Of a stretch of DNA of 64,000 nt, positions 12,822 to 41,111 are shown piece by piece (position 1 is the stretch's first letter; every line of letters starts with the position of its first letter). The position numbers and the translations under genes are program-made. This DNA comes from Ptychodera flava. Lineage: Eukaryota; Hemichordata; Enteropneusta; Ptychoderidae. The DNA lies in NCBI RefSeq assembly GCF_041260155.1, contig NC_091944.1, positions 15,539,772 to 15,603,771 of the forward strand, in the 5' to 3' direction. Under the pieces are notes generated by a model. It was not told the DNA's origin, ran no database searches, and saw only the letters and a list, made by a program, of their open reading frames with translations.

Positions 12822-12851
12822 CAAACAAAAAAATATGTGCTGTTCCGATTA
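12822..12851 (+). repeat. 30-bp repeat, left member of an inverted pair
   Basis: The sequence AAATATGTGCTGTTCCGATT and flanking A-rich bases occur here and, as the reverse complement, at 17316-17346. They could be the ends of one larger element of about 4.5 kb or two copies of a short repeat. Confidence 0.6.
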
Positions 12852-13137
12852 CATGGTTTTCAAAAATAAGGTAGGTAGGTAGGGAAATTTTCTTTTTTTT
12901 TCATTTTTTTTTTATTTCTCAATGTGCATTTTGTACGCGTTCAAACGAACTACCAGTGAACAATTTCCTCATGAAACGCACTCAAATTGAATACCAATAT
13001 ATTAAAATAAAATATTCATCAGTAGAATTGAAGTGTGTGGTTTATTAGACTGCCATGGAAATTGATATGGCTGAATAACAATTCTTTGACACGAAAGTGA
13101 ACTGTTTATCCAAAGGTAAATCTTCAGCTTTTTGCAG

Positions 13138-13395
13138 TCACTCGCAAGAAAAACGCACATGCTTTACGTTGAAGTTGTTTGTAGCCTCGCCAACCTGTAT
13201 ATTTGTCTGCTGTACTTCCAACCACGCCCCAGCAGCATCACTGGCACATTCAACTTGAATAGAGTACATTTTACATTCAGAAAAACCTGGATGGTGTTCC
13301 TCCAAAATTTCTTCGAATGTTCGGTTCTGTTTAACAGAAGACAAAATCGACCTTTCTTCACCATGATCGCATTTGCGAAACAAAATTGAGTACAC
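13138..13395 (-). other. Possible coding fragment, unrecognised
   Basis: An open frame of 85 codons with a protein-like composition, for example TFEEILEEHHPGFSECKMYS and GEATNNFNVKHVRFSCE. No family is recognised. It has no matching exon nearby and lies in the repeat-rich intergenic region, so it could be a transposon-carried or decayed gene piece, or chance. Confidence 0.25.
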
Positions 13396-13496
13396 GTGTC
13401 GTTATGTCCATCGCGAGTCACCATTTTGTTTGAGACGAGGCCTGCTATAAGTAGGGATACCAGGCCCTTTTTTGTTCTTGGTTAAACTTACAGTGG

Positions 13497-14645
13497 AATT
13501 TGATCGAGTGTCCGGTTTGCCTTGCAGAGCTCGACGAGTCTACATGTTGCTTATCATTAGAAAAGTAAACATTTGCAACAAATTGAGTCTTCGTCTTTGG
13601 TTGGTGTTAGATTACAGCGCGCGGCAAACGTTTCCCATACACTGTCTCGTCACGATCACTGCAGTCGTTTCAGCATGTCACTCACAACAAGCATAACACT
13701 GCACTACATGCACATCACCAGTTTTCTTTTAGGTGTTTACTTTTAAATTGGGAACTTTATGAAGAAACAAGTAAATTCTTTTTACAAAAAAAAAAACTTA
13801 GTAAATTCTTTTTACAAAAAAAACAAACTTTTCTTCTCCTCTCGATGTCAGCAATCACGACAACAGTTCCTTCAGCATGCAGTCTGTAGCATTGTCAGTG
13901 CAGTCTACTCTATCGACAAGTTTGACACGATACAACACTGAATATAGTCAACCAGAAAATGCTAAACACTCCTGCATGAAACTTTAATCCCGCTTTCTCT
14001 TTTGTCTCAGCTAAATGAAACTTTCTCAAGTGACACTTCTCTGTGCTACAAAATAGACTTGAAGAAAAGTTGATTTTGCACATGCAAGTGCAATTCAATC
14101 AACATTTTGTGCCATTGAATAACACACCCAGTGTTTCTGAAATAATTCACTGTATTTTGGCGCTTAATTTCCCGGACGGCATCATACACGGCAACAGGTT
14201 AGCATGGAGGGGACGGTGATATCTCTCTGCCTTCAAAATATTCTTTACCTTGCTGAAGAAATACAATGTTCTACTATAATAAAACGCCCAGAGTCAGTCC
14301 GGTTGATGTTGGGGACTTTCCTCGAGATATAGATCCGACACTCGAAAAATATGCAAGTGAGTTTTGTCCGAGTTGTATTTCCCAAATCAAAGTACACAAA
14401 TGGCTGAAAGAAAACTTTGATGATGTGCTATAGCTATAGAGCGGTGTCAAGCTTGTTGTGCATGAGTGGCATGCTGAAACGACTGTCATGATTGTAGACT
14501 AGACAGTGTATGGGAAACGTTCGCCGAGCGCGCTGTATAATCTAACATCAAAGACTCACTTTGTTGCAAATGTTTACTTTTCTAATGATAAGCAACATGT
14601 AGACTTGTCGAGCTCTGCAAGGCAAAACGGACACTCGATCAAATT
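13497..14645. mobile_element. 1.15-kb element with ~195-bp inverted arms
   Basis: Left arm 13497-13691 and right arm 14452-14645 are imperfect reverse complements. The ends are AATTTGATCGAGTGTCCG / CGGACACTCGATCAAATT, and inner blocks include GCAGAGCTCGAC and CGTTTCCCATACACTGTCT. The long arms suggest a foldback-type or deletion-derivative DNA transposon. The class is not determined. A 55-codon ORF lies in the unique middle. Confidence 0.85.
14266..14433 (+). other. 55-codon ORF inside the inverted-repeat element
   Basis: ATG at 14266, stop TAG at 14431. It reads SPVDVGDFPRDIDPTLEKYA, then SEFCPSCISQIKVHKWLKEN, and ends FDDVL. The composition is protein-like, with a CPSC motif. It stops just before the right arm. 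It may be the remnant of a captured host exon or of the element's own gene. No family is recognised. Confidence 0.35.
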
Positions 14646-15492
14646 CGAATTGTATGTTTTCTTGAAGATCTTGTCTCAGGATTCAAAAAACTGTTTGAAT
14701 GATGGTTCTATCTTGTCTACTTCCAGGGTTACAATTTTTTTAGAATTAAAATATGCTCGATTTTTTGACAAATAGTCAAAAACTTTCAACATATGGCTAA
14801 GAGTCATTTTGTGGGTATCCCTATGAAAAAATACAGTTGTATAATAACATTAATTCTCTAACTAATCTGCTTTAAAATACTTTTTGTGCAATATATTGTA
14901 TGAGTACGGTATAAGGAGCTTTTGTTTTCTTTACACAGAGACTTGAAAATGACAAAAATTTTGTGAGACAGAGTTGAAAATTAATTGGACGGCACTAGCC
15001 ACTGTGTATACTACCAGTCAAAAAGCTATTTTTCGCCATTTTCAAACTACTGTAACTTTCAGAGTTTTTAAGCTAGCTCTGTCAAATTTTGGACAGTTAA
15101 ACTTGAGTAATAACAATTAGATCTGTAAAATTTCTTAAGTGTTACATTTGAGAAATTCTGATATTCAAAAAACCAAAAATCATAGGAATATGAATAAAAT
15201 AAGTCATTGTTCAACTGATCAACTCACAGTACAGAATAATCCCCCTGGAGCTGTCCTTTTTTACACAAGAATATTACTCCCCCCTAAAAAGCTGTCATCT
15301 TGTTGTAGTCAATTTTCCTTTAGCATTGAAATCTAGAGTCAGGGTTATGATTTTTTCCTTTCCTTTCCTTAGATTTTTCATTCTCTCTTCATTTGCCCGT
15401 CTTTCAACTTGTCTTGTTTATCAATTCCCGATTTCTGCACTACCCCTGTCTGTCATTTTCCCCAGTTTACGTTTAAGGTTGTTTACATACAT

Positions 15493-16199
15493 TTATTATA
15501 AACACGATTGGAACTAATTTGGGAAAATTGGATGAGAGTAATTATTAGGAAAATGTAACGAAATCGAAATTTTTACAGCTGAAATTATACAAAATGATAG
15601 AATAGTGTAAAATTTGAAATATTGTTCTCATCGAACAAAACAACGAAAACACAACGATTATTGCATACCTCTTTCATCGGATTCATTTTTATGAAAATAA
15701 GTTCATTTTTGTGTAAATGTACTGAAGAAACTAGACAAAATGCTTAAAATTTCTCTAATGGACGAATTTGAGCCAGGGCACTTTTGAAATGCCCCTGACT
15801 TTTTCATGAATTCAAGGCTTCATAAACATAAAACTGAGTCAGGGCACATTTTAAAAGACCCTGACTGACTTCACTGTAAATCAATCGAAAAGCTTCATTT
15901 TGGTCGAGGAAAAATGACAAACTGACATTATTACTAGTGTTTCAGTAATGAAGAAACTCCAGACAAGCTCACATATTTTCATTCAAATATGAATATTGTT
16001 CATATGTTTTGAACAATATTGCATTAGATACTATCATGCACTGATTCTTACTCATAAGATTCCAACAGCATTGTAAAATTTGAATAAAATTTTAAATATG
16101 GTAAGCAAATATGGTGTAAAATTAGAGAAATTTCTAAAATTCTTGAGAAATTCTGCCAATCCAATTATCCCAATTTAGTTCCAATCGTGTTTATAATAA
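15493..16199. mobile_element. 0.7-kb inverted-repeat element
   Basis: Ends TTATTATAAACACGATTGGA (about 15493-15533) and TCCAATCGTGTTTATAATAA (about 16157-16199) are inverted copies of about 40 bp, continuing into AACTAATTTGGG / CCCAATTTAGTT. The AT-rich interior holds no gene. Non-autonomous, class unknown. Confidence 0.8.
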
Positions 16200-17315
16200 T
16201 GGTTAAACCATGGCATGCTGACTTTATTCCCATACCGGTACATCATTGAAAGAGTATTCATTTCTGTTGTCAAATAGCATTTTGTAAATTTTGTGTAACA
16301 TCAACAGATGAAAAATGAACACAGTTTAATGTTCGCAAAACTACCAGGGTTAACGTTTGAAAACAGCTGATTGTAGCGTTGGCAGTTGGGGCTCGCTGTT
16401 CAACGAAGTACGTACGTACGGCAAAATTCACGGTAAATTCCGAACGCACAGATTTTGAAACTACTCAGAACTGACCTTAACACACAGTTTTTGGTGTACG
16501 GGTTTATATTTTAATGATAGAATGACTATAAAAAGTAAAATTGACCAAAATTTTGCTCGATTCACTATCACAAAACACTTCCGGGTTTTCACTTGGCCTG
16601 CACACGGCGTGGCCTGCATAATATGGCCGCGCTGTGCATGGCGCGGTTCGGAAATGACAACAAGAAGGTAAATGAAAGATTACATCAAAAAACGGCCGTG
16701 AAAATGCTTCAAACTTTCCACAAATTTAATATAACAGTTGCTGTTTGGTATTTGTCCCTGCATTTTAGCGAAAACCTACCTACAAAACGCCGTTTAGGCA
16801 CTGAACAACATACTGTAACGAGCCATTCCATTCTAACATAGGAAGTAGTGGCCTGAGAAATGTGCGTGCCGCAGTACGGCACGCTGTATGGCGAAAAATA
16901 ATGCTGGATTTTGAGCGCTAAAATGACACGATATTTTTTTCTTTATTTTCAAAAAAAATCCCATGGTAGACCGAGCAGTTGAATTGGAATTTTTTTATCG
17001 ATAATTTTATTGAATTAGACCTAACACTTTTTGAGATACAGCAGTTTGAAAACCGGAAACCGTTCAGTGTGCAACAACTGTCAGTGTCATGTCGCAAGTT
17101 TTCATGAGCGTCTGGCATCACTTCTAGAAGAATGACGTATTAGTTCACGGTCCTTTGTGGAGGGACCGTGATTAGTTCTCGCGTGATTCGCGCGATTTTT
17201 TATAGTTCTAGCGTGATTTCATGCGTTTCACGTTTTTTCATACCGTTATTTTTACTTCCGGGTTTACGAGGCTCTAAAAAGTCTAGGGTCGGGGGGTTAA
17301 AATTGGGTTGGGTCG

Positions 17316-17346
17316 GGTAATCGGAACAGCACATATTTTTTTGTTT
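17316..17346 (-). repeat. 30-bp repeat, right member of an inverted pair
   Basis: Reverse complement of 12822-12851: GTAATCGGAACAGCACATAT followed by T-rich sequence. It lies near GC-rich, CpG-containing DNA (17150-17760) in which no gene is seen. Confidence 0.6.
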
Positions 17347-18629
17347 TGGCCTAAGCAGTATAAGCCAAGAAGTCAACATTTACGCACGACATCGCAAGTC
17401 TCCCATATCTCAATGAATCCCTAGAAGAATGACACCGGGATTCAAAAATTGTCGTCCACGAGGAACTTTTTAAAGTGCAATATACTTTTACAATAGTAAC
17501 CGATCAAAAACTGTACCCTGCTTTTAATCTCTCCTGATTGTGATCGGGATCGATCGTCGCTCCGTACGGCACGGACATGGGCCGCCATTTTGTTTGTTGA
17601 CACTGAGAGTTTTCACGTCAACGCAACAGGTGTTGCGCCCGCGCGACATCACTGTCAAGCCACGCGCTCAAAAACCATGTTCCTCAAAACTCTTCAAATT
17701 TTTACTTCGGTGACATTGCTTCGCGGGCGGAGAGCGGCAGCCATTTTTGTTCGTTAGGCCTAACATTATTTACTATCAAATTTCAAATGTAGTTCAGGAA
17801 CACTCCAATGACATTTATCGTGCATATCTCGACGTGTACCGTGAAATATCACAACCGATATTTTACGGCAAACGTCACTGGGATGAAGCAATATTGGCAT
17901 TGGTATTTGTAGGAAATGAAACTCTCCTCAGGCTAGGTTTGTAAACATGTGACCCACCAAACATGGCAGTTATGTAACAAGGACAGTGTGCTCATATTTG
18001 GTTTGAATTGTTCCATTCAAGAAATATTTAAACCAGAAAAACAAGAACGGCAGAAGTAAATAAGGTGTGAAACTTTAGGTACTGGAGGTCAACTTTAGGA
18101 ACACGCATAGCATGGGAATGTTTCAACACAGTCCCTCTTAGTTCAGTAAATGGGTTAAGGTATCGCATTTTCTGTGGAGAAAATTGAGTTTGTTTTTTCT
18201 TTTCAGCAATATAAAACTCTATCTGCCTGTTTTGTTTGACATAAAACTTCATACCGGCAAAGTAGTTTGAGCAGGTCTGCCAATATGTATAACAGTTCAT
18301 GAACAATGACAGGAAATGACTCAGTGTATAGGCTGTTTCAGTTACTGCCACCGCACCCACACACAGAAGGTACACTGTATACAACATACTGTAATGAGGT
18401 CATGAGTCATAGAACCTTTCACTTAGACATGTAGGCTATTTCAGTTAATACCACCACTCCAACATATTTGCAGGATTTTCCCTTTCTCTTACCTCATTTG
18501 CATATTTTTGACACTGACATGTTCATTTGAACAAATTCACATCTCAACCACTGGGTCGACCTGTACACCAAATACTAAAGATGGTAAGAGCGGTGGTTTG
18601 GGAGTTTTTGAATTTGACGGACATACATT

Positions 18630-18732
18630 CGCACATACATACATACATACATCTATACATACATACATACATACATACATACATACATACATACATACAT
18701 ACATACATACATACATACATACATACATACAT

Positions 18733-18783
<51 letters not shown>
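18630..18783. repeat. Compound (CATA)n-(CAGA)n microsatellite
   Basis: CATA units from about 18630 change to CAGA units at about 18733 and run to about 18783. Reading frames across it are artefacts. Confidence 0.97.
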
Positions 18784-19007
18784 CATCATACAGACGTCCC
18801 GTATAAGCTCTTTTTGGTATTTATACATACACCAAATATGAGCTAAAAATGACCCTTACTCCGATTCCTCAGGCTCACCTCGTCATTTTAAACTGGATAG
18901 CTCCCTTATCGAAAACCCGTCTTAAGGGTCTACCTTAAAAGGAAGCACAACATCGTCAGACTGTGCAAATAAATTGACAAGCACAAGGGTTGTAAGCTGT
19001 AAAAGCA

Positions 19008-19022
19008 TTTATTGGCTTTATT
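19008..19022 (-). terminator. Candidate poly(A) signals of gene B
   Basis: Two AATAAA hexamers on the minus strand (19017-19022 and 19008-19013) about 260 bp past the stop codon of gene B. They imply a short 3' UTR. The cleavage site is not visible. Confidence 0.55.
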
Positions 19023-19279
19023 TTGTAAAGATTTCCAAATTAAGCAAATAAATTCATATTGCTAGTTCTAGGCCAACTACGAAAATCGCGCGAAAAGACC
19101 ATACTCCCAAATATTACGCTGTTGAACTCAATGATTAATGTTTCAATCTGTTATATCAAGAGATCATTGGCTAAAACTACACAGTCAAATCGAAAAGTTA
19201 TGGCATTCGATAAAGAGCTAGCTAAGATTTTCACCTCTCCCTAGATTCTCATAAACAAGGAAGTTTAATTCTTCAGAAG

Positions 19280-37763
<18,484 letters not shown>

Positions 37764-37918
37764 GACTGTATTCGCTGCACTCCACTCGCTCTTTGTGAAC
37801 GGCAAAAAGGTCACACAAATTGTGTAACACTCGAGATATATCTCTGATATTTGATTCTGATCATATCACTTGCTCGTCTCTACAATCACATCGTAGATGT
37901 CCTGCATACCAAAAACGC

Positions 37919-39305
37919 TTAGGGAGCCATCATTATCTACGGTCTGGGGGTGGAGGACTTTCGTCGGAAATTCAGATATTTCGAGAAACCCCCTGCCAAC
38001 CATGGTGAATTTGAGTAACCCCCTCTCTAACGCAGAAATTTTGACTGACCCCCCCTCTCCAAATTTAGAAAAGCTTAAGTTAAACACCGATACATGTATT
38101 TGTAAAATTTACAAAAATACAGCAATAGTAAAGACCTTTCAAATCCTGATGTACCCTGCTAGATTATCGTTGGTTATCTCATGACGATTGAAAAAGGTGA
38201 AACCAACAATATAAAGTGACAACAAAATACGTATAGAGATATAAAAGCTCACGCTATAACTAGTATCCAACAAACAGTATTGTTCAATTTGGATTGGTAT
38301 CATGACTGGGTTTTCACAAGGATATCTGTCATCTGACTGGGCAGAATTTGAAAGTACAGGGGCGGGGAACATGTGAGAGGCTCAGAGGGAAAGTGTCAGA
38401 GAAGGTGTCCCTATCTTGCGTGGAAAATTTTGAGAAATTGATGTGTGCAATGGTACAGTCTGGTGCAATCTGATGCACAGTCTGGTGCAATCTGAGAGGT
38501 GTTTTTAATTTCTTGTTTTACTAAGTAAAACTGATAGAACACCCCAAGGGGGAGAGCACGAGAGGGGGTCCCCTCTCGCATTGAAAATTTTGAAAAAATT
38601 GATGTGTGTAATGGTGCAATCTGAGAGGAGTTTCAATTTATTTTGCACTCAGTAAAATTGTTTGAAACTGACATTGAACACTGATATTTTTATTACATTT
38701 TTTGCATGATCAGTGTTTGAGTCACAATACTCAACAACCAAACAATGGCAATACATTTGAGCAGTTCTCAGTTTGCCAGAGATTGAAGACCAAAGAATAT
38801 GCAGGAATAGAAAATCTGTGACCTTCTTGTGTCATTTCTCCTGCTGCCAGCTTTTAATGAAAAACCTAAATATGGTATGGTTTAATGTCATAATGATTAT
38901 TGAACTAGAAGAAGTCAATTGAAATATATGTTTCTGTGATAATAAAGGATTAACAATTCAGTTTTGTCCTAGATTCTGTGAAATTGAGAAATTGATGTGT
39001 ACAATGGTGCAGTCCAGTGCAATGTGAGAGGTGTTTCCAATTTAGTTTTTACTGGTAAAACTGTTAGAACACTCGAAGGGGAGAGCGCGAGATGGGGGTG
39101 TCCCCCTCTCGCATCGGAAATTTTGAGAAATTGATGTGTACAATGGTGCAATCTGAGAGGTATTTTAATTTATATCGCAACAAAAATTGAGTAATCCCCT
39201 TCTTCCTCTCCACAGTTTGAGCAACCCCCCTTGAAGTTTTCAATATTTTGAGTGACCCCTCACATTCCTCCGACCCCCGGGCCGTAAATAATGACGGCTC
39301 CCTAA
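37919..39305. mobile_element. 1387-bp terminal-inverted-repeat element
   Basis: Ends TTAGGGAGCCATCATTATCT / AATAATGACGGCTCCCTAA with following C-rich CCCCC blocks. The interior is a patchwork of repeated segments: the sequence AAATTGATGTGTACAATGGT or close variants recurs near 38437, 38600, 38985 and 39127, next to GAGAGCRCGAGAxGGGG blocks. Noncoding, with no transposase. Class uncertain. Confidence 0.75.
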
Positions 39306-39491
39306 ACATTCACGCTTTTTTTATTCAGTGCAGCCTTATTTTTATTCGCATCGTTATTGTTCGAAAAGAATGCAAATGATACTAGCCTTTGCCTGTTTTC
39401 GGTTGGCTGGGGACGAGGCTTTGGCAAAAATAGGCAAAGCTGATGAGTACGGCAATGTCGCTATGATGATCCACTCAAGAGAGTGTATTAA

Positions 39492-39686
39492 AGGTATACA
39501 GTCACCTGTAATCTAAATATGCCCATATATGGTCAAAGGGGCGTTCCTTGGTATTCAAAATGCCCATGTGAGGGCGCCGTTTTTAAAAAGCGGCCACCCG
39601 CTTAAAATCTGTGATTGGTTAGATTTTCTCTGATTTTCTTTTTCCATGGTAACTGTGGCAAAATTTGAACAGGTGACAGTATACCT
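39492..39686. mobile_element. 185-bp TTAA MITE (AGGTATAC ends), copy 2
   Basis: TTAA at 39488-39491 and 39687-39690 flank AGGTATACAGTCACCTGT...ACAGGTGACAGTATACCT. It has about 10 extra bases (a TTTTCTCTGATTTTCTTTTT stretch) relative to copy 1. Confidence 0.92.
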
Positions 39687-40007
39687 TTAAACCCAAATGT
39701 AAACATGAAAGTCACGACCGTGAAGGGACTGCATTTCCTCTCGGTCTCCCGATAGGCTGCGACAACAGCACTTACAGAATGGAAAGTACATCTTGTAGCA
39801 ATGTGACAACGATAGTATAGGAAATTGATGTAATTTCTACACCAATAGCAATATTACACAGGTGTTCTAATTAACTTGGAAAGATACTTCTTGTTGCATA
39901 GTCTGGCCCGACACTGGGTGATCGAAGAGACTATGCGTTTCTAAATGTGTTTTTCAAAGCTGATATGCGAAACTGACGAAAGGAAGTTGAAAGTAATATG
40001 TCTCGGG

Positions 40008-40290
40008 GACAGACTTTCGGACCGTCAAACCTTTACAATACTTGTTTTTTAGTCTTTCACTTGTGGGAGGGGCTCATTTTAAGCTCATGGAGTAAATAGA
40101 GTTTTAAGCGTCTTAATTTTGTGAAAATCGAAAATTTACGTGTCCCCATAGCGTTAACACACCGAGGGATGGCGGCTATTATGAATTTCAGGCGTATGGC
40201 GTAATTTGTTTATTTGTATCACATTTTTCGATTTTACCCTTGATCTTAATTCTTAATTTCGAAAGGGCATGGTTTGGTTTTGTACTCAGC
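40008..40290. repeat. 350-bp TTAA family, degraded copy
   Basis: Shares CTCGGGGACAGACTTTCGGA, CACTTGTGGGAGGGGCTCAT and GAGGGATGGCGGC with better copies. The termini are lost. Confidence 0.65.
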
Positions 40291-40849
40291 AAGTTTAGAT
40301 TCAGTTGCTCTTTCCGAGCCGTGCCAGAGCTTCAGTGTTCATCGAAGTAACATAAGCTTAAATTTGCAAATTCTAGTATACTGTCAAAATTTTTGCAAAC
40401 CGGACCTTCTATTGCCGTAAAGTAATACTAGTAAAATATCGCCTGACAAATTTGGAAATGAAGAAATGATGTCAGAATCATACTTGTATTTTGTAAGCAT
40501 CTGTGCATCAAAATTATTATCTTGTTTCTTTTTTTGAAGGCAGGTTGTACGTTTCGCGTGGAAAGGAAACTTCAAAGGAACCTGCTTTTCCGTTGGAAAA
40601 AAGAAAGATTCTTATTTCTGTCCTGTGAGGGCGTGGTGCACTTTCAACAAAGTGTTTTGAACTCTGACCTGAACCCTGAAGCTGATACGGTGCCATCTCT
40701 TTGGGATCTGTCATCATGTCATCGTGTCCGTTCAAAGTACAGAGATAAACGATGCCAATGTTCGACTGCGTCGTACCTTGTTCGACGATCTACAACCCCA
40801 AACTTATGTTACAGACATAGTCTCAACCGAGGAGCTCGCAGGAAGAACG

Positions 40850-41111
40850 ATGGAATGGTTTAGCCTACTAGAACACATCGTGTTCACCGTGATCGTAGCC
40901 GGGCTGGTTGGAATTTGGCTCAACGAAGGATGGCACGGTATCGCCAGGTCGACAGTGGTGTTTTTGAAGACCCTTCCCGGTATTCAGCAACTCATCGGCG
41001 TAGCGGTTAAGAGCGAGGTCGATAGTTTTGTGAAGAGTCTACGAGAGGAAGGCAAAACTCCCAAGGAAAAGGCCAAGAAACGAAAACCAATGGTGACACT
41101 GCCAAAGAAAG
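40850..41111 (+). CDS. SGPL1: Lyase exon 1 (membrane anchor)
   Basis: From ATG at 40850: [20 protein letters not shown] forms the membrane anchor, then a basic linker [15 protein letters not shown]. Donor AAAG|GTATGT, phase 1. Upstream in-frame codons from about 40724 (STEINDANVRLRR) look protein-like and may belong to a longer exon reached by splicing. Confidence 0.88.

Larger units (their letters stand above)
11739..19279. other. Intergenic region between genes A and B, rich in inverted repeats
   Basis: About 7.5 kb between the start of gene A and the end of gene B. It holds a TATG microsatellite, a 30-bp sequence present in opposite orientations at 12822 and 17316, a 1.15-kb inverted-repeat element, a 0.7-kb inverted-repeat element, and a compound CATA/CAGA microsatellite. 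Only two short gene-like ORFs are seen, both uncertain. Around 12565-12610 the sequence CCCCGGCCGTGATAACTGAA resembles the right end of the element at 37919. Confidence 0.6.
37764..40849. other. Divergent intergenic region between gene B and the lyase
   Basis: Both genes must have their promoters here. It contains a 1.39-kb terminal-inverted-repeat element, a 185-bp TTAA MITE and a degraded copy of the 350-bp family (about 40008-40290). No other gene is seen. 5' exons of the lyase could lie here unseen. Confidence 0.6.

Noticed and set aside
16593..16841. 82-codon plus-strand frame near CpG-rich sequence
   Set aside because: Composition is not convincing and no motif or partner exon is seen.
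18508..18846. Frames of repeated Thr-Tyr-Ile-His and Met-Tyr-Val-Cys
   Set aside because: Products of the CATA/CAGA repeat, as are similar frames at 11770-12036 and 25121-25343.
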